Assembly (NCBI GenBank): GCA_018350325.1
Contig: JAEVLN010000009.1
Location: forward strand, 765,388 to 829,387
Direction: 5' to 3'
DNA length: 64,000 nt
Source: Globodera rostochiensis
Taxonomy: Eukaryota > Nematoda > Chromadorea > Rhabditida > Heteroderidae
Shown: positions 45,511-58,400 of the stretch, piece after piece
Position numbering within the stretch: position 1 is the first letter of the stretch
Layout: the number at the start of each line of letters is the position of its first letter
The notes under the pieces: generated by a model
Seen by the model: only the letters and a program-made list of their open reading frames with translations
Database searches by the model: none
What the model was told of the DNA's origin: nothing
Position numbers and translations under genes: made by a program

Positions 45511-48500
45511 ATGAACGACTCCCGTGATTTTTCCCTTTTTTAATCAGTGGACAACTGAGTCCCCACGTAAAAAGACACTTCCGGGCTCATAACTTGCTTC
45601 AATGTGGTTTTCGACTAAAAATTTTTACGGATTCGTGCGCTAGGCTTAGAGTGGAGTCGATTGATATATAATTCGTCCAATTTGGCGAGGTACACGTTTC
45701 CGGAATTTTACCTTACCCAATTTTTATTCAGAATTTTTTTAAATGAACAATGGATGCATAACAAAAATACTAGTTCAAATGAACAATCTGAAAGTTGCAA
45801 GGCTTAGGGGTTCATTAAGTTTTGAGCTTGGTGTTCGTTAAACGGCGTAAATATATACCTATCGCTTCGACGAGCTAAGCTCGTAAAAATAAAAATTTAA
45901 AGAATTTTTAGAATTGTTTACACTACCGTAAATTTCAGAGAAAGTTAATTACACATGGGTAATTATTTTTTAGCCCTCTCCTAGATTGGGTAATTATTAC
46001 AGTTTTTTGTAGTGCCGAACGGAAAACCGGAATTTGGGGGCCCGGTTCCGGTTTTAAATGTCCTACACCCGGGGATTTGTGCTATCCTAATTGTAAATTG
46101 GATCAAAAGACTGTTGTGGGAAGTGATCTGATCTACCAAACAAATCATTCCGAGCATTGCTATCACAAATGTTTTTCCGGCGCAATTTGTGCAAAAAATT
46201 TCTTTTTAATGTGACATTTTTGCACTAAATACACCAACAATCATCAAAAAAAATTATTTAAAATCAGATTTATAAAAGTCTTGTTGCAGCGTTTTTCCCG
46301 ATGAAATTTTATTATTGAGCATGAATTTGCGTGAAGCTAAATAGGTTAAATATTTATGCACAAAGCTTTATTTATTTATGACGAGAATTGAAACTAAATG
46401 CATTATAAAAAAATTGTAAGTTATTTGTCAAATTATTTTATCAGCGAAAGGCTACACGCCAATTTGTCAAAAGGGAATGATTAGCATAATAGTTTGAATT
46501 ATTAAAAGCGAAAGTTAAAAAACAAAAATATTTAAAATATAACAAAGAACAAATCAAAATATGATAATGTGCCCGCTAAGTTTAAATTTTATTATTATTA
46601 CTGGCCTTGATAAAAATAACACAATTAATAAATGATTATTAATTCTAATTCTTTTTAAAAACAATTTGTTAATTAAATAAACTACCAAATTCAACGGATT
46701 AACAATAAGCTTATAAACAAAATGAAAAAGAGTTTTGAATTCTTATACTTTTACCCATGCCTAAGCCTTTATCTGATAGCTTTTCAAATCAGCCATCATC
46801 AGCTCTGTTTTTATTACGCTAATTTATTGTTTGCATAGAAAAAAACATTTCTTAAAATACAGTAACGAACAAAAAATTGTCTAAAAATATTATTTGAAAA
46901 CTAAATTTTAAATGGTTTCATTAATGTCAAAAATGATATAAATCAATAAACATAATTGAATATTTATTATAACAATCAAACAAATAAATGCAATTTTATA
47001 TGCGAGAAAACAGATGTTATTAACTTTTCCCATATTCAGATTGAATTAATTACCCAAGTTTGGGATAACCGCACGGGAAATTTAATTTAATTAATTTTCA
47101 TCGTTTAAAATTTTAAATTAAAAAAATCGATTAATTTTAATTTGGATCGACTTATTTATTAATATAACTCGTTAAAAAATTTTAAAAAAAAGATTGAACA
47201 TATTTTATAATAATTTAACTTGATTATTAATAATCACCCAAATGACTGACAAAGTTGCTGCTCACTCATCATAGCCGATGCTTTTGAATTGTTGAGTCGA
47301 ATTGTTAAGAAAATGCCTCCTAAATTTCATTGCGATTTGGTAAATTTTTTAAAGTGCTCAGTGAACAAAAAAGCGAAATTTTAGGATTAAAATCAAGGTT
47401 GCCATTTGATCTCATTTATAGATTTGTCCTTTTCAGGTATTCGTCCTTTTTTTTTGAATTTTCAGAGGATTTTATTTTATCTATTATGCAAAATAAGAAG
47501 TTTCAAAGCGAATTTACTAATTAATATTTAAATCTAGCCCGCTTTAAACGAAAAATTGGGCAAAATTCTGCCGTTTTTGGACTAATAATTAACCCCTAAG
47601 TCAGGACATCGAAGCTACTGACAGAAACGGTCTCACCGGAATTTTTTATAAGAAATATTCTGAAATTATCAGGGTTACATATCAGATCTGAGGTTTAGAG
47701 TGCCAAAACAAGAGAAAAATGTTTTCAACAAAAAATTTCCGGAGGTGGATCGACGTTTTAAAATTAACTCAAAAAATATTTCGGTAAAATTTTAAACATT
47801 CATGCACCGACAATTAAAAATAACTAAAAATACAACATTTGAACTTTATCGGTGAATATACTAAATGAGAGACATAAATGAGGCTTTTGGAAAAAATCTG
47901 TGAACCATGGATAAAATAGCGAGATCTTCGGCCCGCAATTACAGACCGGCGGTTCGGTTTGGATAAGCAAAAGGCTTCTGTTCGGCTCAAAGAATTCGAT
48001 GTCTATTCAAATATTTTTGCAATAATTATGCTAAATTGCCAATTTTTGGGTGCCACTGTCCAATTGTCCGGACTCCCTATGGGGGGGGGGGGAGAGGTCA
48101 CTCACTCACTGTTAGAGAAAACCGTTGTATTATCTCGCTTCTCACTCTTTTTCTCTAGCATACAAGTGTTCTTTTCGTTTGGCGTTCTTTTTCACCCGAC
48201 GCAACAAAAAATAAATGAGCAATTTTCCTATTCTCGGCGGGCCTGTAGGTACCTGATAGTGATGGATGTGCTCTCTGGTCACCTTTTTAAAAACCAACAG
48301 AATTCTGGTGCCCAAAATGACCAGAAATTCTGATAAATCAGCACATCCCTGGTCCGCACCCCCCCCCCCCCCCCCCATTCTTGAAAATGTTTGATTCAAA
48401 TCTCTCAACAATAACAGACTAAATTGATATGGAATGTAAAATTTTGCAGTATGTTACTACAGATTTTGCGCGTAAATATTTCTTTAAGATTGATAAAATT

Positions 48501-48950
48501 GTTAATTTTTACAGTAATTATTGGTAAGAATCGTAAATTTCGATTTGGTTTGGTTAACCGAAAAATTTTAGTTCGGATAAATTCCCATGAACCAACAACA
48601 CTAATTCTGGGTCAACATTTTGGTGAAAGCAAATAAAACATTCTTATCGATAATTAAGATTAATTCCCCAAAAGTGAATGTCTCCCCCGTTTTTGGGTCA
48701 ACATTTGCCCAAAGTGACGTCCATTCAAATATTTATAAGATAATCTCCCAACTTTCAGTCATTAAATATTTAAGTGCATTCAAAATGGTTTAATAAATAT
48801 TCATATTTTTTAACTTGTTTATTTTAGAAATTAAAATCTTAGAAATGTTCGCTAATTTTAAGCAAAAAATTCTTTGTTTTGTTTTGGTTTCATGTTTTCC
48901 AATAAATAATTAATTAAAATCAATTTTATAAGATTTTTTAGCAAATAAAC

Positions 48951-50763
48951 ATGTCAATTTCAACCGAATCAACCACTGGGGACATAACTGCTGATCAGGG
49001 TAAGAAATTCTATGTATTAATATTTATTTATTAAAATCCTTTTATATAATTGCCAATATTTACAGAAGATTTGTGGCCAACTTTGACTAATTTGGACCCA
49101 GCCGAAGAATTGCATCGTTTGCGTGCCAGAATTGCCATCTTAGAACGCCAACAATCGATTAATTCGCCAACTTTAAGCGCAGGTTTTGATTTGGTAGCAC
49201 AAAAGAGAAACGGTAAAATGAAGCAATAATTATATTTTGATAACATTTTAGAATCATTTATCTTAAATTTCACTCTCAGAAGTTGGGGTCGACACTTTGG
49301 ACGACCGAAACGAAATTGAAGAAGAGATGAAAATGCAACAGGAATTGAAGGACATGAAGCAGTTGAAGGACGAATTAAAGGACATGAAGCAGTTGATGGA
49401 CGAATTAAAGGACATGAAGCAGTTGAAGGACGAATTAAAGGACATGAAGCAGTTGAAGGACGAATTAAAGGACATGAAGCAGTTGAAGGACGAATTGAAG
49501 GACATGAAGCAGTTGAAGGACGAATTAAAGGACATGAAGGAGGAAATGATGAACTCGAAAGAATTGGTCGGCAAAAAACTTGAACAGATGGAGGAATGGA
49601 AAAGTTTTGCGAAACTTGAGCTTGAAAATGTGAATATATTTTCTAACAAAAACAGTCTTCTCCTTACCATGTGTTCAGGCTGCACTCCGCGCCAAGTTGG
49701 AACATCAAAAACTGTTAAATGCTCACAAGACTCTGCAGACAAAGCTGGAGGAGTATCAGAAACAACAGCAACAAAACATCTATGCAAAGATGGAGGAGTA
49801 TCAGAGACAACAGCAACTGAACATAGACGCGCTGATTGAAGCACAAAAGGGGAATGGTGGTGAATTGTTGTTTAAATGACTTTCAATATACAAAATTTTT
49901 TAACTTCAAAATAATAAATCAGATAAAAAAAACTTTGGAGTTTTTTGTAAAATAATATTTAATTCAAAATAAAAAATAAAATTATTAGGGCTAACGCTTC
50001 AAAATCGATGGAATCCCGCTGCATGTCACGACAAACTCTCGCTCATTGAGCCCGATGGATTGATTGTCCAATGTACTGGAGACTGTTATGGTAAAATTAT
50101 TGTCAAGTAAATTTAGTTAAAATGTTTTTAAACGAGATTTGGAATATTTTTTGAATCATCTTAATTTTAGCGTGGCGCTCTGTTTTCGCTAAACGTCCAA
50201 TGCCAAAAAAGAATTTAGGCATTTTTTACTACGAAGTGAAAATGTTGAGGAAAGAGGGGTAATTTTCATAAATAATTATAAAACAATTACTGTGCTTTGG
50301 GAATTTATTTTATATTTAGCTATGTTCGCATTGGACTAGCGACCAAAAAAATGCCATTGGACAAAATGGTTGGACTTTACAAAGGCTGTTACGCATACGA
50401 AAGCGATGGCACTCTTTGGGGTCACGAGATTGAGGGATGCCACCTCAATGGACGCGCTTGCATCGGGGGAAAGCGTTCGTTTAGTGTCGGCGACGTCGTC
50501 GGCTGCGGCGTCAATTTGGCAACTCGCCAAATCATTTACACAAAGAACGGACAGCGTTTGGGTGAGAAAGAAAATAAAGGGGCAATTTGAAAATGTTTTT
50601 TGATTAACTAATTAATTTTGCGTTATTTATTTGTTTATTTTTTGCAGACACTGCCAATTTGTTTGTCGCTTTTGCCGACGAATTGTTCCCATGCGTCTCG
50701 TTGTTACGCTCTAACGCCAAAATTGAAGCAAACTTTGGACCGGACTTTAAATACAAATTTTGA
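48951..50763 (+). CDS. SPRY-domain protein with coiled-coil repeats, array copy 4
   Basis: Exons 48951-48999, 49066-49212, 49280-49629, 49679-49859, 49989-50090, 50171-50258, 50320-50561 and 50648-50763. Same 424-residue product. The possible upstream exon lies at 48845-48886. It is intact. Confidence 0.92.
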
Positions 50764-51292
50764 TGAAAGAAGCCCGGACAGTGAAAACGATTTTTAAAAT
50801 TTGTTTTTTCTTTGTAAGGATACGGTCGATGGGATTTTAACAGTTATTAATTATACAATTTGTTCTGAGATCGCGATTTTTGCTTTTCAATTGTTCATTT
50901 ACCGCATGAAAATACTCTTTTACCCATTTTTTGTCCGATTCTTAGCCAACAAATGAGTGAATTCTCCCCAAAATAACAAATTCGAACTCCAAGTGGAGTC
51001 GATTGGTATATGATATGCGTGATTTTGAGTCTGGGAGCTCAAAGCGATATTTATTTAAAAAAATTCTTTCCAATCTCTCTTCTGCTGAGTTTCCAGCAAT
51101 AGCTTACCCCAAACCCAGGGATGTTATTAGGCCCCAGAAACGTGGAATTTCCAATTTCCATTTTTACTGCATTTCTGTTGAGCATTTTTCACAAAAATAA
51201 TGAAGTGGTGGACGGGGTGAGGTTATTATACAAATCGAAATTATGATGAGAATATTAATAAAAATGATTTCTATTCTATTGCAACAATTTAA

Positions 51293-51661
51293 TCACGGTG
51301 AAATAAAAAAGCCGCAAAAAATGTTTTCGTGTCGAAACGCTGACGATCCGACGGTCATAGTCTGGTGAGCTTCATCGTAGAATTGGACGTCGCTTTGGCC
51401 GGAACTGGCGGCGTGATGGAAGCTGTCGTTGATGTTGTGGCCTTGGGGGTGTGCGGCCCTAAAATTATGCAAAAATAAATCTCGATCAATTTGATCAATG
51501 TGAATTACTTGACAACGCAGTTCCATCCTTTGTTGTGCAGCAGCAATTTTTGCCCCCTGCTCTTCACATTCTCGTGTCAAATGCGTGCAGTTCACGCTGT
51601 CCGGTTTGCAGTCGGAAAATTTATGCCAAGCTTGGCCTAAACGAATGAGGCCATTAATTGA
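51293..51661 (-). CDS. Cys-containing exon of unknown function, copy 4
   Basis: Same frame as at 29875-30243. Confidence 0.4.
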   Translation of the reverse strand, partial: SINGLIRLGQAWHKFSDCKPDSVNCTHLTRECEEQGAKIAAAQQRMELRCQVIHIDQIDRDLFLHNFRAAHPQGHNINDSFHHAASSGQSDVQFYDEAHQTMTVGSSAFRHENIFCGFFISP

Positions 51662-51727
51662 CTTTCAAATTGCATGGGTCCGGGAATGTTGAACCAGTGT
51701 AATGATTTAAAATTGGTGTTTTCATAG

Positions 51728-52126
51728 ATTGACAATTTAGACACGGAAAATTACGGGATTTTTGTGCAATCAACTCTGATTCAACCCAAAAATAAACACT
51801 TTCCCCCATTTACTTTGTTCCATACATTTCGCGTAAACGCATTGATTTCCTTCAACCACGTCCAATGTGTGTTGACTGAACTTTCCGCCTACGACGTGTT
51901 TGACGCCGCATTTCAGACCTTAGGGGCATGTTTAATTATTGAAACTTTGCCGAATTTCTTTACTCTCAGCAAGATAAAGCATTCTCTCGGTAAAATTTCG
52001 TTGATCGAGATTTTGGTCGAGAAGCCCAAAAAATCTCGACGAGAATCTCAATTGTCCGGGCTCTACATAAAATCATTGGCATTTAGAATTAATTATATTA
52101 TTATTAATTTAGCACTTAAATCTTAA
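51728..52126 (+). CDS. Exon-like frame of unknown function, copy 4
   Basis: Same frame as at 30310-30708. Confidence 0.35.
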   Translation: MDNLDTENYGIFVQSTLIQPKNKHFPPFTLFHTFRVNALISFNHVQCVLTELSAYDVFDAAFQTLGACLIIETLPNFFTLSKIKHSLGKISLIEILVEKPKKSRRESQLSGLYIKSLAFRINYIIINLALKS

Positions 52127-53037
52127 ATAAATCCATAAAAGCGATATGAGCAATTTGGATAATTTTTTGAAACTAAAATATTTAATGTTAAAAGTCCCTT
52201 TTATTAACATAAAATTGTGCGTCGGAATGTTAATGGTGATTAAGCCGAATTGACGGAGCAAATTCATTTGATTTATCAAACGGTTGGGACACGTCATAAA
52301 AATGGAAAAAGATGTGAAAACGAAAAAAGTATAATCGAATAAAAAAGTTTGGCAAAATTTCTATGAAGCAAATAGAGAATTTAGTAAATATGGATTTGAT
52401 TGAAATTGCCACAATTCTTTCCACAATTGTTGGCACATGTTTTTACCAAAACTATTCGCGTACAAAACTAGATATGATCTTTTGGGAAATAACTAGTTAT
52501 CGGGATTCCAGGGCATTTTTGGTCGGATTTCCGAGAATTCGGGTCGAGAAATATTTGGAAAACCAGACTTATTGGTGAAATCCGTTAATTATTGTGAATA
52601 TTACAACAAAAAAAAATTTGGCGCCATAGTTTTGGATCAGTTTGCCAGGCAATAATCCTTGAAATTTAAAAAAAACAAAGAAAGCTGAAAATTTTGTAGT
52701 TTTTTAAAATTACTGATAGTGTGGAGTGTAGCGATTCTCACTTTCTTTGAAATTTGAAGAATATGAAGCCAGCCAGAGAAGCGAAGTAACATTGAAATTT
52801 GATTAATTATTTTGGCAACTCAATTTACAAAAAAACATCGTCATTATGATATAAAAATTAATGATAAAATTTGCAATTTTATAAAAAAATTAATAAATGA
52901 AGGAAAATTAAATTTAAATTTAATATTCATCACCACACATTTAACCCCCTGAAACGGAATCAGAATAAATATTCGACGCATTTGTGAAAGAAACTGGATT
53001 CCTTTTATAAAACATCGTCTTTAGCAGCAAATTTAAA

Positions 53038-53274
53038 ATGGAGAGTGAAGAAATGCCAGAAGAGTTCCTTTCCGACCCCGAAGACGACACGGAAGACGAC
53101 GGAGCAGAAAGAGATGCAGGAAGAAAGCCAAAAAGAGAACGTCACGCCAATGAGATGAAGTCGTTCGAACGAGAATACTCGCCATTCCGCAAAGATAGAG
53201 AATTTCTTGAATTCTCAATTTTCCAGAAGTGCGAGCAGTACAGATCTCGAATGAAGGTCAACTTGACCTTTTAA
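53038..53274 (+). CDS. Small acidic protein or first exon, copy B
   Basis: Identical 78-residue frame to 44142-44378, with the same upstream acceptor. Confidence 0.4.
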   Translation: MESEEMPEEFLSDPEDDTEDDGAERDAGRKPKRERHANEMKSFEREYSPFRKDREFLEFSIFQKCEQYRSRMKVNLTF

Positions 53275-53440
53275 ATAACCCCTAGAGAAAGTGTCTCTCC
53301 CTGCAGTAGATCTTGGCGTTACATAAAGGAGTGTTGGGAATTCATTGGGCAGCTGGCACACTTAGGACATGTAATGTGACGGTTCGGAGACTTCACGCCC
53401 ATGGACTTGCTTCGCCCTCATACCACTCTGACAATCTAAT

Positions 53441-53478
53441 CACTCCTCCCCCAACACCATTTTCTGCTGCAGAGCCCT

Positions 53479-53509
<31 letters not shown>

Positions 53510-53835
53510 CTTTCTGATCACTTCTCCCCCAACACCATTTTCCGTTAGAGACCCCCCCCCCCCACCTCACTTTCTGATCACTTCTCCCCCAAATCATTTT
53601 CCGTTAGAGACCCCCCCCCCTCCCGACTTTCTGATCACTTCTCGCCACCCCCATTTTCTGCTTCAGACCCCGCCCCCTACTTTCTGATCACTTCTCAACA
53701 CACCACCATTTTCTGCTGCAGACGCCCCCCCCCCCAACTTTCTGATCACTTCTCCCCCAACATCATTTTCCGCTAGAGCCCCCCGCCCCCACTTTCGGCT
53801 CATTCTCACCTCTTACCTCCATTTCGACCATTTCT
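53441..53835. repeat. C-rich minisatellite, unit 4
   Basis: As at 44545-44935, but with different C-run lengths, one near 30 bases. Confidence 0.85.
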
Positions 53836-54219
53836 GAATCCCGAACTCAAATTCGAACAATTTTTCGAAAATTCAAAAAATTTCAAAAATCAATTTTCGT
53901 CTTAAAATTGTTCTAAAGCAAGAATTCGGTCGTTACTTGCCTTTTCGTTGTTATTTCGTGCTTTTTAATTATTTTGAAAAAACAGTGAATCTGAAAAACA
54001 ATTAAATTCAACAATGTCCGAATTCGGGTTCGGGGTTCGCCATTTACAATATCCGAGCTTGGGTTCGTGTACTACGCATATTTTTACCCCTGAAAATATG
54101 CATTTCAAAATTTTTAAATAAAAAAAAAACATTCATCCGGGACCGCATGCAGCCTATTAGCATAAGCTTCACGACCAAAGGCCTCCGTACGTTTCCTAAT
54201 TACCCAACAGAAGCAAAAC

Positions 54220-54455
54220 GTGAGCGCCCAAACGTGAGCGTCCAAACGTACCCGGCGCCCAACCGTGAGCGCCCAAACGTGAGCGTCCAAACGTACCCGG
54301 CGCCCAACCGTGAGCGCCCAAACGTGAGCGTCCAAACGTACCCGGCGCCCAACCGTGAGCGCCCAAACGTGAGCGTCCAAACGTACCCGGCGCCCAACCG
54401 TGAGCGCCCAATCGTGAGCGCCCAAACGTACCCGGCGCCCAAACGTGAGCGCCCA
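54220..54455. repeat. 45-base minisatellite, about 5.3 copies, unit 4
   Basis: Same 45-mer as at 45320-45510 with one more copy. Confidence 0.9.
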
Positions 54456-55429
54456 AATGAACGACTCCCGTGATTTTTCCCTTTTTTAATCAGTGGACAA
54501 CTGAGTCCCCACGTAAAAAGACACTTCCGGGCTCATAACTTGCTTCAATGTGGTTTTCGACTAAAAATTTTTACGGATTCGTGCGCTAGGCTTAGAGTGG
54601 AGTCGATTGATATATAATTCGTCCAATTTGGCGAGGTACACGTTTCCGGAATTTTACCTTACCCAATTTTTATTCAGAATTTTTTTAAATGAACAATGGA
54701 TGCATAACAAAAATACTAGTTCAAATGAACAATCTGAAAGTTGCAAGGCTTAGGGGTTCATTAAGTTTTGAGCTTGGTGTTCGTTAAACGGCGTAAATAT
54801 ATACCTATCGCTTCGACGAGCTAAGCTCGTAAAAATAAAAATTTAAAGAATTTTTAGAATTGTTTACACTACCGTAAATTTCAGAGAAAGTTAATTACAC
54901 ATGGGTAATTATTTTTTAGCCCTCTCCTAGATTGGGTAATTATTACAGTTTTTTGTAGTGCCGAACGGAAAACCGGAATTTGGGGGCCCGGTTCCGGTTT
55001 TAAATGTCCTACACCCGGGGATTTGTGCTATCCTAATTGTAAATTGGATCAAAAGACTGTTGTGGGAAGTGATCTGATCTACCAAACAAATCATTCCGAG
55101 CATTGCTATCACAAATGTTTTTCCGGCGCAATTTGTGCAAAAAATTTCTTTTTAATGTGACATTTTTGCACTTGTTATGGGTTTCTTCCGTCACTGATAA
55201 ATTTTTAAACCTAAATCAGTGAAATAACAGGGGGTGTGCCGGCGGTGGCCCCCCCCCTACCTTAACTATCGCCGCCTGATCTGTGCCAAGCGTTGAGCGC
55301 CGACTCCGCCACCGCCCTAATTGCTCATTTGGCTTCATATTGCATTTATTTAAATCCAAATTATCATTTTTAATATTTATTGCATCATTTAAAATATTTA
55401 CAATCAATAAAAGGGTTCTCTTCTATTTA

Positions 55430-58400
55430 TCAGCTTAACCAGCTCGGCGAGAGGATCACAGAAACGGCAGCCATCGGACTGAAAAGTGTCTCGTTAGAAC
55501 GATGTTGCATTCATTGATGTTGTTCTACAGACCAGAGGAAGTCCGACCCCCATCCGACCAATGATTTATAATCGGATCCGATCAGGGCCGGTTTATCACC
55601 AAAAAGTCCGGAACACGCACATTGACCCGTCCAGAATGACCTGCAGATGACTGGCGACAAGGCGTACGGTGAGAGAATGATGGCGGACAGAAACTGTGGC
55701 GACAGAATCGACGGGGTCAGCACGTAGGGCGAAAGAATCAGCGGGCTGCCCACTTTCGGGTTCAGGATGAACGGCGACAGTGCAAGTGGCGACAGAATGA
55801 CCGGGGTGAACGCTTGCGGGGACAGAATGAACGGGGACAGCACGAACGGATTCAGCACTGAATGATGGTGATTTGGTATTGGTGGAGGAGGAGATTGTCG
55901 GGCCCTAATCCGTGCCGTCCCAAACGGGCAAAATTGTGCCCGCCCAAATCAAACCGCTCGGGTTGAACGCGCCCGGGGACAGAATGACGGGACTCAACAC
56001 ATATGGGGACAGAATGATCGGGTCGAACATAAACGGAGAGAGGATGGTCTGTAAGATTTTGGATATTAAAGTCGTTTAAATTCGGTTGGACAACAACAAC
56101 TTACGGGTGCTAATACGGGCGGGGACAAAATCATTGGAACAAACACCCAAGGGGAAAGGATCATAGGGCCCAGCACATTGGGCGACAGGATCAGAGGGCT
56201 GAAGAGAATCGGCGACAGAATGATCGGTTTATTGACGGAGAAAGTCTGAAGGAGGACAAGGCGACAATAAACATTTTTGTTTGCCTCCAAAGTTTTTCAA
56301 GCCGTACCAGAATGAAGTTGGTGAACAGAATGGGCGACAGCATAACGTCTTTTTGCCGTATTCGAAAGGACTCCAACTCGGCCAACGCGTGCACGTCCTT
56401 CTCCAACCCGGTGTGAATTTCGCTTGCATTCATCCGAACAAAACGCCGCAGGGCCTTCCCGGGGGGGGGGGGGAATCGGTGATTCGAAAAGGTTTCTAAG
56501 CCACTGCTGCTGCTGCTGTTGTGCTACCTCTGAGTTGTTGTAGGGCGATTTGGGCCCGTAGATCAAGTCCAATTGTTCCGTGGAGAGCAACGCGTACCCG
56601 GTGTTGTTCATTTCTCGGAGCTGTAAATCGTAGAGATTGGCGACAAAACAGTTGCCATGCCTGCCCACTTACTTGCTCCTTACTCAGTCCAAGTTCCAAT
56701 CGCTCGAACACATCGCATTTGCGCTCCTCAAATTTGCCAAAGGCATCCCTGAATAGTTTTTCCAATAGCATTTGGCATAATAAACAGATTTTGAATGGGA
56801 ATTTTCCATTAAATCCGATTCTCGATGTCTATGAAAATGATGCCGATCAGAATTCCTATTCCAACCGGATTAGCTTAACGCCAGAAGTCCAACCCGATGA
56901 TGCATGATCGGGATTCCGATCTGATTGAAACCCGTGGCCTAAAGATGGCCCGATCGGGATTCCGAATGCCGATTAGCAGATCATTTACCGGACTCGACAC
57001 AACGGTATCAACAGCACCCCCATTCACTTACGAAACGTTCTTTTTGGTGAAGTACAGCGGTGTCCCGTCCTTGGCCCTGATCTCGCGTTCATATTTTTTC
57101 CGGTTCATGCCTTTTTCTCGCCAGCTGCCCCGCAATACATTTTCCGCCCCTCCAACGCCCAACTCCTCCAAAATTTTTCAAAAAATTTTCAATAAACATT
57201 TCTTGCACTTGTTCAATGTGTTCCGCCTGCTCGGCAACTCCGGCGGCCTCCATTATCTGAAACATTTTCAAAAATTGTCCCCAAATCAAACCGATCAAAT
57301 TCAACGTGCCCAAGGACAAAATCAAGAACCAATACGATCTTATCCCGACCGGCCCGACCCGACCATTTAAGCGATATCCCATTCAGATCACATAAACCCT
57401 GATCAGAGCAAAACATTGATCAAAAAACACTGATCGGACTAGGTCCATCCACTGCTGCTGGTCCTTGGTGTTGAAGCCTTTGATGAGGTTCGGCAGACTT
57501 GTCAGCTTTTCGATGCCTTCGCCGTCGGCATGCAGCGAGAACAGTGAGGGCGACAAAAGGTCTATCTACAGTAAGCAAGCAAAGGCACATATACAGTACA
57601 CAAAATGCGGCGATTCGACTTACCGTTTTGTTCTGTGTCGGGCCGCCCTCCGGCATCACGCTCAGAAACCGCGGGGACAGCGAGCGCAGCGTTTTCTCCT
57701 CAAAATCGGTGCCGTTTTGGCCGGCCATTGAGTAGCCCAGAGCGAAGCCTTGTCGAAGAAGCTCCACCAGACGGTCCGTTGGCGATGCGCCTGAGCCTCG
57801 CGCGGCGGCACGCGTGCGCGCGATCAGGGCACGCGCACGGCGCGGGTCTTCAACAACGGCGGGCAACTGACAAAGTGGGGAGGTTTAAATTTTGGAAATT
57901 TCGGCACAAATTTGCCCCCCCCCTCCCTCCCGCTACTGCAAAAAAATTGTTGGAATTTTCTAAAATTTTGCATTTTCCTCACATCCTCTCCAGCCAAGCC
58001 CATTTGGTGCTTCAATCCTCGGAATTTGAGCTGGTCCAAGTCCATGTCGCCTTCTCTGTCGGGCACCTCCAATTTTTGACGGATTTCTTTGCGTCTGACG
58101 GAGCTTTTCTGGAGACGAGCAATGGTCTGTTGCCATCTGAGCGCGAATGGTTTTTTAATTTTAATTAAAAAAAAAAATTTGTTTGTTACGGCTTTACGTC
58201 CTGTTGCTGCTTGCCCTTCACGCGCAGCACCTCCTTCATCATCAGTTTGGCCATGCTACCAAGCGGACTCAGCCGGGCCTGGCTCGGACTGTGCAGCTGC
58301 ATACATTTTATGCAAACAATTTTTGTTCAATTTTTCTGTGTGAACCTCATAATAATTCTTTTTCACAATGGACGCGTGCCGACGCTCGCGGCGATGTTCC

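Larger units (their letters stand above)
43374..46005. other. 2.6 kb segment present only in array units 3 and 4
   Basis: Bounded by T-runs that are fused in units 1 and 2. It holds a small acidic reading frame (44142-44378), a C-rich minisatellite (about 44545-44935) and the 45-base minisatellite (about 45320-45510). A copy is at 52270-54948. It has no inverted termini, so deletion from the short units fits better than insertion of a transposon. Confidence 0.85.
37335..46226. repeat. Tandem array unit 3 (8.89 kb, long form)
   Basis: As units 1 and 2, but with an additional segment of about 2.6 kb at 43374-46005 inserted between the TTCATTT and TTTTGTAGTGCC sequences that are joined in the short units. 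Confidence 0.95.
52270..54948. other. Second copy of the 2.6 kb long-form segment
   Basis: Matches 43374-46005, including the acidic frame and both minisatellites, with longer C-runs near 53478-53507. Confidence 0.85.
46227..55172. repeat. Tandem array unit 4 (8.95 kb, long form)
   Basis: Last unit. It ends at TTTTTGCACT, after which sequence unique to the window resumes. Compared with unit 3 it is 54 bases longer: one extra 45-base minisatellite copy plus homopolymer changes. Confidence 0.95.

Noticed and set aside
45246..45527. Repetitive frames on both strands over the 45-base minisatellite (also 54147-54473)
   Set aside because: A 45-mer without stops keeps several frames open at once. 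No start, splice or domain evidence.
24815..55172. CRISPR array or bacterial repeat cassette
   Set aside because: Repeats are kilobases long with spliced eukaryotic genes and no short repeat-spacer pattern.
56460..56474. G-run in the MLT-10-like gene as a possible frameshift
   Set aside because: It falls at an exon edge or in an intron of an approximate model, so a coding effect cannot be claimed.
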